Shown piece by piece: positions 26,010 to 34,284 of a DNA stretch of 64,000 bases. The notes under the pieces are model-generated. The model did no database searches, was not told where the DNA came from, and was given only the letters and a program-made list of their open reading frames with translations. The translations under genes and the position numbers were made by a program. The DNA is taken from assembly GCF_013166605.1 (NCBI RefSeq), contig NZ_JABKKF010000001.1, positions 186,001 to 250,000 of the forward strand. The letters are read 5' to 3'. Every line of letters starts with the position of its first letter. Position 1 is the first letter of the stretch. This DNA is from Xylanibacter muris (GTDB lineage: Bacteria; Bacteroidota; Bacteroidia; Bacteroidales; Bacteroidaceae).

Positions 26010-26561
26010 ATGATAGATGAGATAATAAAGTATAACCGTGAGTTTGTTGCATCGGAAGGATATCGTAAGTTTGCAACTTCCAAATATCCTGATAAGCGTA
26101 TTGCGATAGTCACCTGTATGGATACCCGTCTTGTTGAGCTGTTGCCTGCCGCTCTCGGAATAAAGAACGGTGACGTGAAACTGATAAAGAACGCAGGAGG
26201 AACAATCACAAATCCTTTTGACTCTACAATGCGTTCGCTTCTTGTGGCAGTGTATGAGTTGGGAGTTAACGAGATAATGGTGATAGGGCATACCGGTTGC
26301 GGTGTGCAGGGAATGAATGCCTCTGAGATGCTTCATATTATGCGTGAGCGCGGAGTGAGTGATGAGCATATCACGTTGATGCGGCATTGCGGCATAGACC
26401 TTGACAGCTGGCTGCATGGGTTTGAAGATACGGAGGAAGCCGTCCGTGAGACGGTTGATCTTATAAGGAATCATCCTCTTATGGCGGCTGATGTGAGGGT
26501 CGGAGGATATATAATAAATTCTGAGACAGGAGCGCTTGAAATAAAAGTGGGGGCAGTTTGA
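26010..26561 (+). CDS. Beta-class carbonic anhydrase
   Basis: 183 aa. It interconverts CO2 and bicarbonate. Zinc ligands are visible as Cys36, His94 and Cys97, with the Asp38-Arg40 dyad in CMDTR and the HTGCG motif. The length and motif spacing fit the compact type found in many Firmicutes and Bacteroidetes. It is cytoplasmic with no signal peptide. A terminator hairpin overlaps its stop codon. Confidence 0.93.
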   Translation: MIDEIIKYNREFVASEGYRKFATSKYPDKRIAIVTCMDTRLVELLPAALGIKNGDVKLIKNAGGTITNPFDSTMRSLLVAVYELGVNEIMVIGHTGCGVQGMNASEMLHIMRERGVSDEHITLMRHCGIDLDSWLHGFEDTEEAVRETVDLIRNHPLMAADVRVGGYIINSETGALEIKVGAV

Positions 26562-26579
26562 TGAACTACCCCCATTTTT
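26547..26579 (+). terminator. Rho-independent terminator overlapping the carbonic anhydrase stop codon
   Basis: The stem TGGGGGCAGTT (26548-26558) pairs with AACTACCCCCA (26564-26574), with one mismatch, followed by TTTTT. The stop codon TGA at 26559-26561 lies in the loop. Confidence 0.8.
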
Positions 26580-26687
26580 AATATCATAGCATTTTCAGAC
26601 AATAATCATCAGTTGTGACAGGCATTCTCTGTTATAACGGAATACTGTCATAAATGGGAATACAATGAATGGTTTGATACGCCCTTA

Positions 26688-27689
26688 TTATTTTATGGCT
26701 CTTGTCGTTTCGGCAATGCTGAAGTATGTCTTCTTTTCTGCGTTCGGACGTATTACGGTGAAGTAATTGCTGCCAATGTCTATCGTAATGCCGCATTGTT
26801 CATTATCGCGGTCAGTTGTTTCTATGGCATATCTGCGTAATGCTTTCCGCAGCATCTTTCCTGCTGTAGAGTCTGTCATTCCTGTTATGTGTATGGTCTG
26901 CGTTGTTGGGCGGTTGATACGGAAAATTCCTGTATCTGAGTCGAAGCAAACCCCTCGTCCGGCAAAGAACGATTCCAGGCTGCCGTCCAAGGCAAGGTCT
27001 TCGGGAGAGCCTGTGTGCATGTTGTTTTTACCGTTGGCGTTCATAAGCCATACGGTGTCCGCCATCTGCAGTGCAAGTTCAATATCGTGTGTGGAAAGAA
27101 ATACGGTCTTTTCCGTATCGTGGCTTACGCGCTGCAGCAGTTCCATTGTTTCCACCTTGCTTGGATAGTCGAGAAATGCCGTCGGTTCGTCAAGATAGAT
27201 TATCGGTGTCTGTTGTGCCAGCGCCTTTGCAATCATTACTTTTTGTCTTTCTCCATCGCTGAGTGAAGACACTTTACGGGTGATGATGCCGGTAATGCCC
27301 ACCATTTCTGCGGCTTTGTCTATGATTTCTTCGTCTTCGTTTTTGAGCCTGCCCCAGAAGCCGGTGTACGGCATGCGTCCCATGGCTATCATTTCCCTTA
27401 CTGTCATATTCGTCACTTCCGGTTTTTCTGTCAGTACCACGCTTATGAGCCGTGCTCTTTCATGTTCGGAATAGCTGTCGATGGCATGTCCGTTTATTAT
27501 GATGTCACCGTCAAGTCTCGGCAGAAAGTATGACAGTGTGCGCAGAAGGGTGGATTTGCCTGTCCCGTTTTGGCCGAGCAGGCAGGTAAGTTCCCCTTTT
27601 CGTATTGTGGCACAGATATTTTCCGATACTGTTTTCGTGCTGTGTCTGTGGCGGTAACCGATGGAAAGATTTGTCAGTTCTACATTCAT
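26688..27689 (-). CDS. FecE/BtuD-like ABC transporter ATP-binding protein with C-terminal extension
   Basis: 333 aa from the ATG at 27689, which overlaps the upstream glycosyltransferase stop as ATGA; an ATG at 27722 would extend it. Walker A GQNGTGKST (39-47), signature LSDGE (143-147), Walker B YLDEP (165-169) and the switch His201 are all present. The domain is of the type that powers uptake of iron siderophores, haem or cobalamin. Residues about 250-333 form an extra domain with no motif I recognise. No permease or binding protein is next to it, so its partners are encoded elsewhere. Confidence 0.88.
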   Translation of the reverse strand: MNVELTNLSIGYRHRHSTKTVSENICATIRKGELTCLLGQNGTGKSTLLRTLSYFLPRLDGDIIINGHAIDSYSEHERARLISVVLTEKPEVTNMTVREMIAMGRMPYTGFWGRLKNEDEEIIDKAAEMVGITGIITRKVSSLSDGERQKVMIAKALAQQTPIIYLDEPTAFLDYPSKVETMELLQRVSHDTEKTVFLSTHDIELALQMADTVWLMNANGKNNMHTGSPEDLALDGSLESFFAGRGVCFDSDTGIFRINRPTTQTIHITGMTDSTAGKMLRKALRRYAIETTDRDNEQCGITIDIGSNYFTVIRPNAEKKTYFSIAETTRAIK

Positions 27690-28852
27690 TTCAAAAGTTT
27701 TCTGTATACGTTCATCATGCATTCGGCAAGCTTGTCGTCCGTAAAGTTTTTAATGTATTCATATCCTTTTTCGGCCATTTCTTTTCTAAGTTTGCCGTCT
27801 TTCCATATTTTGGCAATGGCCACGGCCATTGCATGCGGATCATCAGGATCAGTGTATATGGAATATGGACCTCCGGCTTCCTCGAGGCATGACCCTGTGC
27901 ATCCTATTGCCGGAACTCCGGCAGTGAGGGCCTCGAGCATCGGAATGCCAAACCCCTCAATCCGTGAGGGATATGTGAATACCGTGGCCATCCGATAGAA
28001 TGCCGGCAGGTCGGTATATGTCACGTGGTGTCGGAAGATAAACCGGTCGGAAAGGCCGTTGTCTGACAGATATGCTTTAATCTTATCGAGATATTTTGTG
28101 GGTTTTCCTACGGCCACAACCTTTATTTCTTCGGCAATGCCGCTGTTTTCAGACTCATTGTTCCATGTCGTGATGTCGGCAATGGCTTGTGCCACAAGCA
28201 TCAGATTCTTGCGTTCTTCGATGCTTCCTACGAATAGTACATATTTGTCCGGCAATGCGTATCTTTTCCTCACATCGTCAAGAGTCTCTTGTCTTATCGG
28301 TTGCCCGAACAGGGGATCGCATCCCTGATATACCACGGTTATCTTGCTTTCGGGAGTTCCGTAATAGCGGATAATCTCTTGTTTTGTGTATTTGCTTACA
28401 GCGATCACGTGGTCGGCCTTTAGGCATGCGCGGCGGAACTTACAGTCATATATCCACCTGTCTATAGGTTTGTAATATTCCGGTGTGTGCTTGAATATAA
28501 GGTCGTGTATGGTCACGATGCTTTTGCATCCGGATTTTTGTATGTTCAACGGCAGTTCGTTGCTCAGGCCGTGATAAATGTCTGTCTTTTCTGTCCGGAT
28601 ATCTGCGGTCATGCCCCATATTCTCCATACGGCACTCAGTTTGCGCCATATAGGATTGGCTGGAAAATGAAGGATAAGTTTTTTCACGGTTGGTATTTCG
28701 TGAAGAAACGGTGTGCGTGAGCGTTTGGGGATGAACAGATGATATTCGTGCGAAGGGAATCTCTCCGAGAGTATTCTTAGTACGAAACGGCTGTAGTTAC
28801 CCAGTCCTGTGCGGTTCTGTGCCGCGCGCTTTGCATCGAATCCTATTTTCAT
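27686..28852 (-). CDS. Glycosyltransferase family 4 protein (mannosyltransferase-like)
   Basis: 388 aa. The N-terminus MKIGFDAKRAAQNRTGLGNYSR and the segment IHDLIFKHTPEYYKP are typical of the WbaZ/MtfB-like branch of GT4, followed by VLFVGSIEERKN and the EX7E motif EGFGIPMLE. It is outside the capsule locus and translationally coupled to the ABC ATPase gene. Its promoter is at 28887-28918. It probably works on an envelope glycan. Confidence 0.9.
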   Translation of the reverse strand: MKIGFDAKRAAQNRTGLGNYSRFVLRILSERFPSHEYHLFIPKRSRTPFLHEIPTVKKLILHFPANPIWRKLSAVWRIWGMTADIRTEKTDIYHGLSNELPLNIQKSGCKSIVTIHDLIFKHTPEYYKPIDRWIYDCKFRRACLKADHVIAVSKYTKQEIIRYYGTPESKITVVYQGCDPLFGQPIRQETLDDVRKRYALPDKYVLFVGSIEERKNLMLVAQAIADITTWNNESENSGIAEEIKVVAVGKPTKYLDKIKAYLSDNGLSDRFIFRHHVTYTDLPAFYRMATVFTYPSRIEGFGIPMLEALTAGVPAIGCTGSCLEEAGGPYSIYTDPDDPHAMAVAIAKIWKDGKLRKEMAEKGYEYIKNFTDDKLAECMMNVYRKLLK

Positions 28853-29233
28853 CTGTTACGGTGTTTTTTTATTTTGATATGTGTGTGCAAAGATAGTATA
28901 AAAATATAAATCAGGCAATATTTTTATTCTTGCATTGCCGCTATGCTGTTCCATGTATGATTATATACACAACAATACAATAATATATACTTCAGTTATT
29001 TTTTTTCATTACTTTCCTCTAAAGAAAAATCATTTCTTTATTGCCGGTGTAAAAACTCATGCTTTTTATGTACTTTTGCATGAGATAAAATGATAGATGT
29101 GCCACAGTGTTGATTGTATACGTATTCTGTCAAATATAAAATAAACTGCAAGTTGAAAGCAGAGGCAAAATTCGTTTTTGATTATGCTGAGGCGAAGCGT
29201 TTCTTCAAAACAACGTGAAAATATAAAAAGAAC
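28853..29233. other. Intergenic region between divergent genes
   Basis: No gene was found. It holds the minus-strand promoter of the glycosyltransferase gene (28887-28918) and a possible plus-strand -7 element TACTTTTG at 29071-29078 for the GH106 gene, which would leave a 5' leader of about 150 bases. Confidence 0.6.
28887..28918 (-). promoter_or_regulatory. Promoter of the glycosyltransferase/ABC ATPase pair
   Basis: On the minus strand, TTG (28918-28916), 20 bases, then TATCTTTGC (28895-28887). It fits the Bacteroidetes consensus and lies 35 bases before the start codon. Confidence 0.7.
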
Positions 29234-32200
29234 ATGAGGATATTATTATTGTTTTTCTATATCGCGATGGCGGCAAGTGCCGGTGCACAGAATGTAGACA
29301 AAATGTATGAAGAATTCATGCAAGTGCCTGATTCAACGCGTACAAAGGTATGGTGGTTCCACGGCGAGAACATTACAACGGAAGAAGGTATCACAGCTGA
29401 TCTTGAGGCTTACAGGCAAGCCGGAGTAGGCGGTGTGGTTTATTACGATCAGCAGCATGGGCCTGGCACTCCTGATGCTGCACCGGCTATGAGTCAGGAG
29501 TGGTGGAGTATGTTGAAACTGTCGGCAAAGGAGGCTGCGCGTCTCGGACTGTCATTTGAGGTGAATATCTCCAATGGATACGTTTGCGGAGGGCCTTGGA
29601 TAACACCGGAACTTGGCATGCAGGCCCTATACAGCCGAGACACCCTCGTGCATGGCGGGACACACTATACCGGTGATGTGCCAGTGCCTGACAGAAAGGA
29701 TTGGCGCAGTGTTGCCGTGCTGGCCATACCGGTACGGAAAGGATATCATGAAACGGTGGAATGCCTGCCAAACGGATTTACCACAACTGCTCCGACAACA
29801 GTCTTGCTCGCTGCTTTCGACAAGCCGTTCACAGCACGTTCGCTGTCTTATCGTTCAAACGGCTACAGCAAAGGAGCACAGAGTATCATGAATGAGCCGT
29901 GTGATCCGCAGGACGACTTTTGCGGCAACAATTTCACGCTGTTGCCGCCACTTGGCGAATTGGAAGCCAGCAACGACAGCCTTACGTGGCATAAGGTAGC
30001 CACATTAAAACCATGTTATAGAATGCAGTCGTTGAGGAAAAACTTCACAATAAGCTTTCCGGCAACGGAGGGGCGGTTCTTTCGCCTGAACCTGCACGGA
30101 TGGTGGAATGCCGATAACAAGACAATAGCTATGATTGGCGACAAGCCGGCAACAGGCGAACTGAAAATAATCAATGTCGAGTTGTCGGCACGTGCCGCTA
30201 CATACGGGTGGGAGGAGCGTGCGGCATACTGCACGGAATATATACGTCATACGCAAACCCCGGACTACAACGGCAACGAGGTTGTAAGGCATGAGGATAT
30301 TGTTAATATTACCGCAAGCGTGGATGCGCAGGGAAGACTGGACTGGCATGCACCAAAGGGAACAGACTGGAAGATAATACACTTCTTCTATGCACCGACA
30401 AGGGGACGCACAAAGCACGGGCGCAAGAACCTGCTCGGCCTGGAATGCGACAAGCTTAACGCGCATGCGGCGGAAATCCACTGGAACAACTATGCTGGGG
30501 TGATAATAGATTCGCTGAAGGCTGCCGGATATCCGCTGTCCGGAATATGTATGGACAGTCATGAGGCCGGAGCACAAAACTGGACACACGACTTTCCTGA
30601 ACTGTTTCGCGGGAAATGTGGATACGACATCATTCCTTTTCTTCCTGCCATGCAGGGATATATAGTAAATTCTGTGGAGGAGACGGAAAGTTTCCTGCAT
30701 GACCTGCGCAGGACAATTGCCGACGGCATTAACGACCGCTATTTTTCCACACTGCAGCGGATGGCCGCACAGGCAGGAGTGCATTTCACAGCACAGGCTA
30801 TGGGAAACGGACAGAGTATCTGCTCCGACAATCTTGCGGCAAAAGGACGGGTGGAACGTCCGCAGGGGGAATTCTGGACACGGATGCACAACGGAGCATA
30901 CGACATCAAAGAGGCGGCATCGGCGGCCAACATCTACAGAAAGCAGATAGCATCGGCAGAAGCATACACCGATTTCAACTACAACAACACACCGGGAGAA
31001 GTCAAGGACGAAACAGACATGGCTGCGGCATTTAGGGTGAATGAACTTGTGGTCTGCGCATCTGAATCACAGCCATGGGTGCATTCTCCCGGATCGTCCG
31101 GTCCGTTCAGAATAAATACGGGATATAACCGCGACTATGCCTTGAACAGGTGTAACCCCATGTGGCCGCTGTCGCGGGGATTTTGGGACTATCAGGCGCG
31201 CAACAGCTATATGATGAGACAGGGACGTCCTGTTGTTGACATCATAGTATATGCAGGAGACGAGGCTCCAATGAAACTGCTGGCACATAATTTGCCGGAT
31301 ATTCCGGAGGGCTACGACTTTGACGTCTGCTCTACAGACGGACTGATGCATCTTGACGCTTCGGCCTATCGTATGCTTGCCATAGAGAAAACAGCCGTGG
31401 TAAGCCCGGAATCAGAGAAGCGCATCGAACAGCTGAAAGAACAGGGACTGTGCGTGTTTGATAACCGCACTATGCCAGACAATGGCCTCAGACAAAAGCT
31501 TGACGAAGCCGGTATTTTACCGGATTTGGGAATCAGGAGTAGGGAAAGTGCCACCGACAGGGTGTTTTTTGCGCACCGGAAGACCGGTGAGGCCGACATA
31601 TACTTTCTTGTGAACCATTCGAAGAGCCGTACATTTGCCGACACCGTGGCGTTACGGACCGGCTATCCTGAGGCAGAATGGTGGAGTGCAATTGACGGCT
31701 CACGATGCAAGCTTAATGCAATCAGCACGCCACACGGGCTGAAAGCAGTGTTGAGGATGCGTCCTGATGAGGCAGGGTTTATCGTGGCACGACGGAAAGC
31801 CGCTGCAGGATTGGAGGAATACGCCGGCCGGGCAGAGGAAACGGTGTCTTCAATAGAAGGTCCGTGGACTGTCACATTTGACACTCTTTTGGGAGGGCCG
31901 AAATTGCCGGTTGTCTTCAATGAGCTGACTGACTGGACCAAACATGAGAATCCAGACATAAAATACTTCTCTGGTCTCGCCAAATACGAGAAATCCATAA
32001 GATTCCGTATGCCCGGCAAAAAACAGGATACCGCATACAGGAAAAAACTTCTGCTGCGTCTCCCGGAAATAAAAGGTATCGCACGTGTTTACATAAACAA
32101 TAAGGATGCCGGCACTGTATGGTGTACACCGTGGGAGGCGGATATTACAGGACTGATGAAAAACGGCCGGAATGATATACGTATCGAGGTCCGGAACTCG

Positions 32201-32338
32201 TTGGTCAACCGACTTGTTGGAGACAGTCTGCTTCCTGAACAGGAACGCCGAGTATGGATGTACACACAGCTGTACGACCGGAAGAGCCGGCTTGTGCCTT
32301 CCGGACTCATAGGCAGCATATTATTGGTGGAGAGGTAA
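29234..32338 (+). CDS. Glycoside hydrolase family 106-like protein (alpha-L-rhamnosidase type)
   Basis: 1034 aa with a signal peptide (about residues 1-19), so it is secreted or periplasmic. The segment VWWFHGENITTEEGITADLE followed by AGVGGVVYYD matches the GH106 family, known for alpha-L-rhamnosidases that act on pectin side chains and other plant glycans. The C-terminal region contains a jelly-roll-like part with VYINNKDAGTVWCTPWEADI, common at the end of GH106 and GH2 proteins. It has no SusC/SusD neighbours. The family is clear, but the substrate is inferred. Confidence 0.85.
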   Translation: MRILLLFFYIAMAASAGAQNVDKMYEEFMQVPDSTRTKVWWFHGENITTEEGITADLEAYRQAGVGGVVYYDQQHGPGTPDAAPAMSQEWWSMLKLSAKEAARLGLSFEVNISNGYVCGGPWITPELGMQALYSRDTLVHGGTHYTGDVPVPDRKDWRSVAVLAIPVRKGYHETVECLPNGFTTTAPTTVLLAAFDKPFTARSLSYRSNGYSKGAQSIMNEPCDPQDDFCGNNFTLLPPLGELEASNDSLTWHKVATLKPCYRMQSLRKNFTISFPATEGRFFRLNLHGWWNADNKTIAMIGDKPATGELKIINVELSARAATYGWEERAAYCTEYIRHTQTPDYNGNEVVRHEDIVNITASVDAQGRLDWHAPKGTDWKIIHFFYAPTRGRTKHGRKNLLGLECDKLNAHAAEIHWNNYAGVIIDSLKAAGYPLSGICMDSHEAGAQNWTHDFPELFRGKCGYDIIPFLPAMQGYIVNSVEETESFLHDLRRTIADGINDRYFSTLQRMAAQAGVHFTAQAMGNGQSICSDNLAAKGRVERPQGEFWTRMHNGAYDIKEAASAANIYRKQIASAEAYTDFNYNNTPGEVKDETDMAAAFRVNELVVCASESQPWVHSPGSSGPFRINTGYNRDYALNRCNPMWPLSRGFWDYQARNSYMMRQGRPVVDIIVYAGDEAPMKLLAHNLPDIPEGYDFDVCSTDGLMHLDASAYRMLAIEKTAVVSPESEKRIEQLKEQGLCVFDNRTMPDNGLRQKLDEAGILPDLGIRSRESATDRVFFAHRKTGEADIYFLVNHSKSRTFADTVALRTGYPEAEWWSAIDGSRCKLNAISTPHGLKAVLRMRPDEAGFIVARRKAAAGLEEYAGRAEETVSSIEGPWTVTFDTLLGGPKLPVVFNELTDWTKHENPDIKYFSGLAKYEKSIRFRMPGKKQDTAYRKKLLLRLPEIKGIARVYINNKDAGTVWCTPWEADITGLMKNGRNDIRIEVRNSLVNRLVGDSLLPEQERRVWMYTQLYDRKSRLVPSGLIGSILLVER

Positions 32339-32360
32339 TGCATTTTTCCGTCTTTGCCAC

Positions 32361-32571
32361 TGTTTATGTAATAAAAATTCGCAAACCGTTATCGCTTCAT
32401 TGTTCGCATCTTTTATAAATCCTGTAACAGGCTTATATACAGTGTGTTAGTTGCAGACAAAAAGTGTGCCAAAATGAATGGCCTGTTCTCGCTTGATGAA
32501 CAGGCTATTCATGGCTGATGAATATGCTATTCATTGAGCATGAACATGCCATTCATCGAAAGAGAATTTTA
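32361..32571 (+). repeat. Dispersed 211-bp element, copy A, with four 22-bp dyad units
   Basis: It starts with TATGTAATAAAAATTC, passes through ATATACAGT and ACAAAAAGTGTGCC, and ends with GAAAGAGAATTTTA. Copy B at 51711-51922 shares the same words in the same order and almost the same length. Inside, four 15-base units start at 32476, 32498, 32520 and 32542, exactly 22 bases apart, with the form GAAyrkGCywTTCAT (unit 1 ends CTC). The 7-base spacers vary. Units 1 and 2 can also pair as a stem (14 of 15 positions). It lies 22 bases after the GH106 stop, between convergent genes. Confidence 0.8.
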
Positions 32572-32672
32572 CAAGTATCAAAAATGTAAATAGATTTTGA
32601 TTTTTTCATTATACGTGAGTTTTTTGATAAATTAACAATGCTGTATATCTAAACATATTGGTTTTATGTTCT

Positions 32673-32713
32673 AAGACGTGTGATAAGTGCCATTGACACG
32701 TATCACACGTCTT
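32673..32713. terminator. Perfect 13-bp hairpin, possible terminator
   Basis: AAGACGTGTGATA (32673-32685) pairs with TATCACACGTCTT (32701-32713), with a further GTG/CAC pairing inside the loop. It lies between the convergent GH106 and rubredoxin genes. There is no clear T run, so it could also be an intergenic repeat. Confidence 0.45.
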
Positions 32714-32744
32714 GCCGTTTAATTATCATAAAAACCGCTGTATA

Positions 32745-32767
32745 ATATCGCAAAGCGATGTCCATAC
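32745..32767 (-). repeat. REP-like palindrome (ATCGC-AAA-GCGAT)
   Basis: ATATCGCAAAGCGATGT followed by CCATAC. It is related to the copies at 35681, 60809 and 60926, and the similarity continues downstream (ACGTCTGGCAGAGCCCG here, ACATGTGCCAGAGTCCG at 60948). Confidence 0.7.
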
Positions 32768-32831
32768 GTCTGGCAGAGCCCGAGAAATATCATTGCCAAT
32801 CAAGCTTGCCCAAAACGTTTTTTACGTATGC

Positions 32832-32996
32832 TCAGTCCTCCTCGGGTGTAAAGTCATCCTTGCCAACACCGCAAAGGGGGCATACCCAATCGTCTGCAAT
32901 ATCTTCAAAAGCTGTTCCGGGAGCAACGCCATTCTCTGGATCTCCAATTTCCGGGTCATAAACATAACCGCAGGTCTCGCAAATATACTTCTTCAT
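32832..32996 (-). CDS. Rubredoxin
   Basis: 54 aa, full length for a rubredoxin. It starts [20 protein letters not shown] and has the second cluster [13 protein letters not shown]. The two CxxCG motifs (Cys6, Cys9, Cys39, Cys42) hold a single iron. Rubredoxins carry electrons to oxygen- or peroxide-reducing enzymes in anaerobes. No partner such as rubrerythrin is adjacent. A promoter is visible at 33037-33067, about 40 bases upstream. The gene is short and easily missed by ORF length filters. Confidence 0.95.
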   Translation of the reverse strand: MKKYICETCGYVYDPEIGDPENGVAPGTAFEDIADDWVCPLCGVGKDDFTPEED

Positions 32997-33036
32997 AACT
33001 ACCTGTATTTATAGATTAATAATATGTTTTGTCATC

Positions 33037-33067
33037 GCAAAAATAGCCGGTTTGTTTAAAAGCACAA
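33037..33067 (-). promoter_or_regulatory. Rubredoxin promoter
   Basis: On the minus strand, TTTG (33067-33064), 18 bases, then TATTTTTGC (33045-33037). Confidence 0.65.
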
Positions 33068-33114
33068 AACAAATTAAGATTTTTATGTACAACATACTGT
33101 ACGTTTATGAAAAA

Positions 33115-33146
33115 TTTGTTTTTATCGGATAAAAGTACTACCTTTG
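33115..33146 (+). promoter_or_regulatory. trpS promoter
   Basis: TTTG at 33115-33118, 20 bases, then TACCTTTG at 33139-33146. It fits the consensus and lies 47 bases before the trpS start. It is divergent from the rubredoxin promoter about 50 bases away. Confidence 0.7.
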
Positions 33147-33193
33147 TCGTTTAGATTATTAAGAACGAGAAATAATAGACATAATAGATAAAG

Positions 33194-34282
33194 ATGGAGA
33201 AAGTGATTCTTACAGGCGACAGGCCTACAGGTAAATTGCATCTCGGACATTATATCGGCTCTTTGCGCCGTAGGGTTCTTTTGCAGAATGAAGGTGATTA
33301 CAAGAAGATGTTTGTATTCATGGCAGACGTGCAGGCTCTTACCGACAATGCTGACAATCCGGAGAAAATACGTCAAAACCTTGTGGAGGTGGCTCTTGAC
33401 TATCTTGCCGCCGGCCTTGACCCGGAGCGTTGCACGCTTTTTGTGCAGAGTCAGATACCGGAGCTTGCCGAGCTTACCACATACCTTATGAACCTCATCA
33501 CTGTGTCGCGTGTTCAGCGTAATCCTACAGTAAAGACAGAGATTAAGATGCGTAACTTTGAGGCAAATATTCCTCTTGGCTTCTTCTGTTATCCGGTGAG
33601 CCAGGCAGCGGACATAACGCTGTTCAAGGCAACGACGGTGCCGGCAGGCGAGGATCAGGAGCCAATGCTTGAGGTGACGCGCGAGTTGGTGAGGCGTTTC
33701 AACCAGACATATTCAGAGGTGCTTGTGGAGCCGAATATCCTGTTGCCAGAGAATGCCACCGCCCGTCGTCTGCCAGGTACGGACGGAAAGGAAAAAATGA
33801 GTAAGAGCCTTGGAAACTGCATTTATCTGAGTGATTCGGCAGATGCGGTATGGCAGAAAGTGCGCTCGATGTATACAGACCCCGACCATCTGCGTGTGGA
33901 TGACCCCGGAAAGGTTGAGGGAAACGCCGTATTCACCTATCTTGATGCTTTCAGTACAGACGATGATTTTGCCAATTTCTGGCCTGAGTACAAGAATCTT
34001 GATGAGTTGAAGGATCATTATCGTCGTGGCGGATTGGGTGATATGAAGTGCAAGAAGTTCCTTAACACGGTTATCAACAATATGCTTGAGCCGATGCGTG
34101 TCCGTCGTCATGAGTTTGAGCAGGACATTCCCGAGATTTTCAACATCCTGCGCAAGGGTAACGAAGCGGCGCGCGAAACCGCGGCCCAGACCATGGACGA
34201 GGTACGCAAGGCCATGCGCATAAACTATTTCGACGATACTGAGCTTATCCAGAGCCTCGCCGACAGGTTTGCTGGTAAATAA
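33194..34282 (+). CDS. trpS: Tryptophan--tRNA ligase
   Basis: 362 aa, normal for bacterial TrpRS. This class I synthetase charges tRNA-Trp. The start [18 protein letters not shown] carries the HIGH-type motif (HLGH, 16-19), and KMSKS is at 201-205 in [24 protein letters not shown] and [14 protein letters not shown] are also family-typical. The esterase gene follows 2 bases after the stop, so the two are co-transcribed. Confidence 0.97.
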   Translation: MEKVILTGDRPTGKLHLGHYIGSLRRRVLLQNEGDYKKMFVFMADVQALTDNADNPEKIRQNLVEVALDYLAAGLDPERCTLFVQSQIPELAELTTYLMNLITVSRVQRNPTVKTEIKMRNFEANIPLGFFCYPVSQAADITLFKATTVPAGEDQEPMLEVTRELVRRFNQTYSEVLVEPNILLPENATARRLPGTDGKEKMSKSLGNCIYLSDSADAVWQKVRSMYTDPDHLRVDDPGKVEGNAVFTYLDAFSTDDDFANFWPEYKNLDELKDHYRRGGLGDMKCKKFLNTVINNMLEPMRVRRHEFEQDIPEIFNILRKGNEAARETAAQTMDEVRKAMRINYFDDTELIQSLADRFAGK

Positions 34283-34284
34283 TT

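Larger units (their letters stand above)
32339..32831. other. Intergenic region between GH106 and rubredoxin genes
   Basis: No gene was found. It holds copy A of the 211-bp dispersed element (32361-32571), a perfect 13-bp hairpin (32673-32713) and a REP-like palindrome (32745-32767). Confidence 0.7.

Noticed and set aside
26562..26687. Possible small RNA between the carbonic anhydrase and ABC ATPase genes
   Set aside because: Only the terminator of the carbonic anhydrase is convincing. No separate promoter is seen.
30005..30889. 294-codon open frame on the - strand
   Set aside because: Antisense to GH106, rich in Cys/Arg/His as expected from a reverse frame of a G+C-richer gene.
32476..32556. 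CRISPR-like array at the 22-bp-period units
   Set aside because: Spacers are only 7 bases and the units are short imperfect palindromes. There are no cas genes, so it is a structured repeat element instead.
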